From Gnetum montanum (taxonomy: Eukaryota > Streptophyta > Gnetopsida > Gnetales > Gnetaceae): a stretch of DNA of 23,732 nt. Below the pieces are notes generated by a model. It was not told the origin of the DNA and made no database searches. It saw only the letters and a program-made list of their open reading frames with translations. The position numbers were made by a program, and so were the translations under genes. Below, piece by piece: positions 23,559-23,732 of this stretch. Numbering within the stretch: position 1 is the stretch's first letter; every line of letters begins with the position of its first letter. The stretch spans positions 2,376 through 26,107 of the forward strand of contig MNCI01002116.1 in the NCBI GenBank assembly GCA_015680685.1, in the 5' to 3' direction.

Positions 23559-23732
23559 GTGATGAGTGGCGAGGTACCCCTACACTCAACCATACGAATA
23601 CGAGCGTACACGCGCGATCCGGTCGAACTCCGCAGACTAAATGCCTTAACGCCACAAGAAACACTTGGGGTTAATCGTTCGTTGTCTTCCCAGGCTTGCT
23701 TGTATGTGTCACGGTGTATGGTTAAGCAAGTC
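23559..23732 (-). mobile_element. Leader of a third family member, reverse, cut by the window edge
   Basis: The reverse complement matches 2660-2832: CTTAACCATAC, CTGGGAAGACAACGAACGAT, GGAGTTCGACCGGATC, and the last stretch through GGGGTACCTCGCCACTCATCA. The hairpin is intact (TGAGTG 23563-23568, GGTACC 23573-23578, CACTCA 23583-23588). Its CpG sites, for example GATCGCGCGTGTACGCTCG, appear as TG/CA in the copy at 2770-2795, so this copy looks younger. Similarity stops at CACTCATCA, with no gag following. Its LTR would lie beyond 23732. Confidence 0.7.

Overview
The window looks like nuclear DNA of a land plant, most likely a seed plant with a repeat-rich genome. It is AT-rich. It holds one intron-containing gene for a plant-type p68/DBP2 DEAD-box helicase (RH20-like) and is otherwise filled with decayed retroelements. 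The species cannot be named from the sequence. Four single N bases, three of them next to duplicated sequence, suggest a draft assembly.

Region 1 to about 9.8 kb is a head-to-tail array of one family of Ty3/gypsy-like LTR elements on the + strand. It contains the 3' part of a first element (1-2179), an LTR (2180 to about 2602), a leader and a broken gag (2640-5336), a long non-coding 3' region (5337-8844), a second LTR (8845 to about 9439) and its leader (to 9799). The middle element has gag but no visible protease, reverse transcriptase, RNase H or integrase, so it looks non-autonomous. A reverse-oriented solo LTR of the same family (6511-7054) is nested in its 3' region. The LTRs carry arrays of a GATATC-centred palindrome just upstream of a TATA box. 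The leader ends in a hairpin with a self-complementary GGTACC loop. A third leader copy, on the - strand, lies at the right edge (23559-23732).

Region 9.8-16.7 kb is a mosaic of older repeats: a 164-bp tandem duplication, a 5S-rRNA-derived fragment (-), a GGTG-rich degenerate repeat, a tRNA-like SINE head (-), a 5'-truncated LINE (RT and zf-RVT remnants, ending in A's at 15180) and a 97-bp duplication.

Region 16.7-20.7 kb is the complete RH20-like gene on the - strand. Ten coding exons splice in frame into 547 codons plus stop, with every helicase motif intact. The largest intron (772 bp) splits the aspartate codon directly after motif V.

Region 20.7-23.55 kb is the gene's upstream flank, a possible SINE, a possible LTR-like promoter segment and AT-rich DNA without a recognisable gene.
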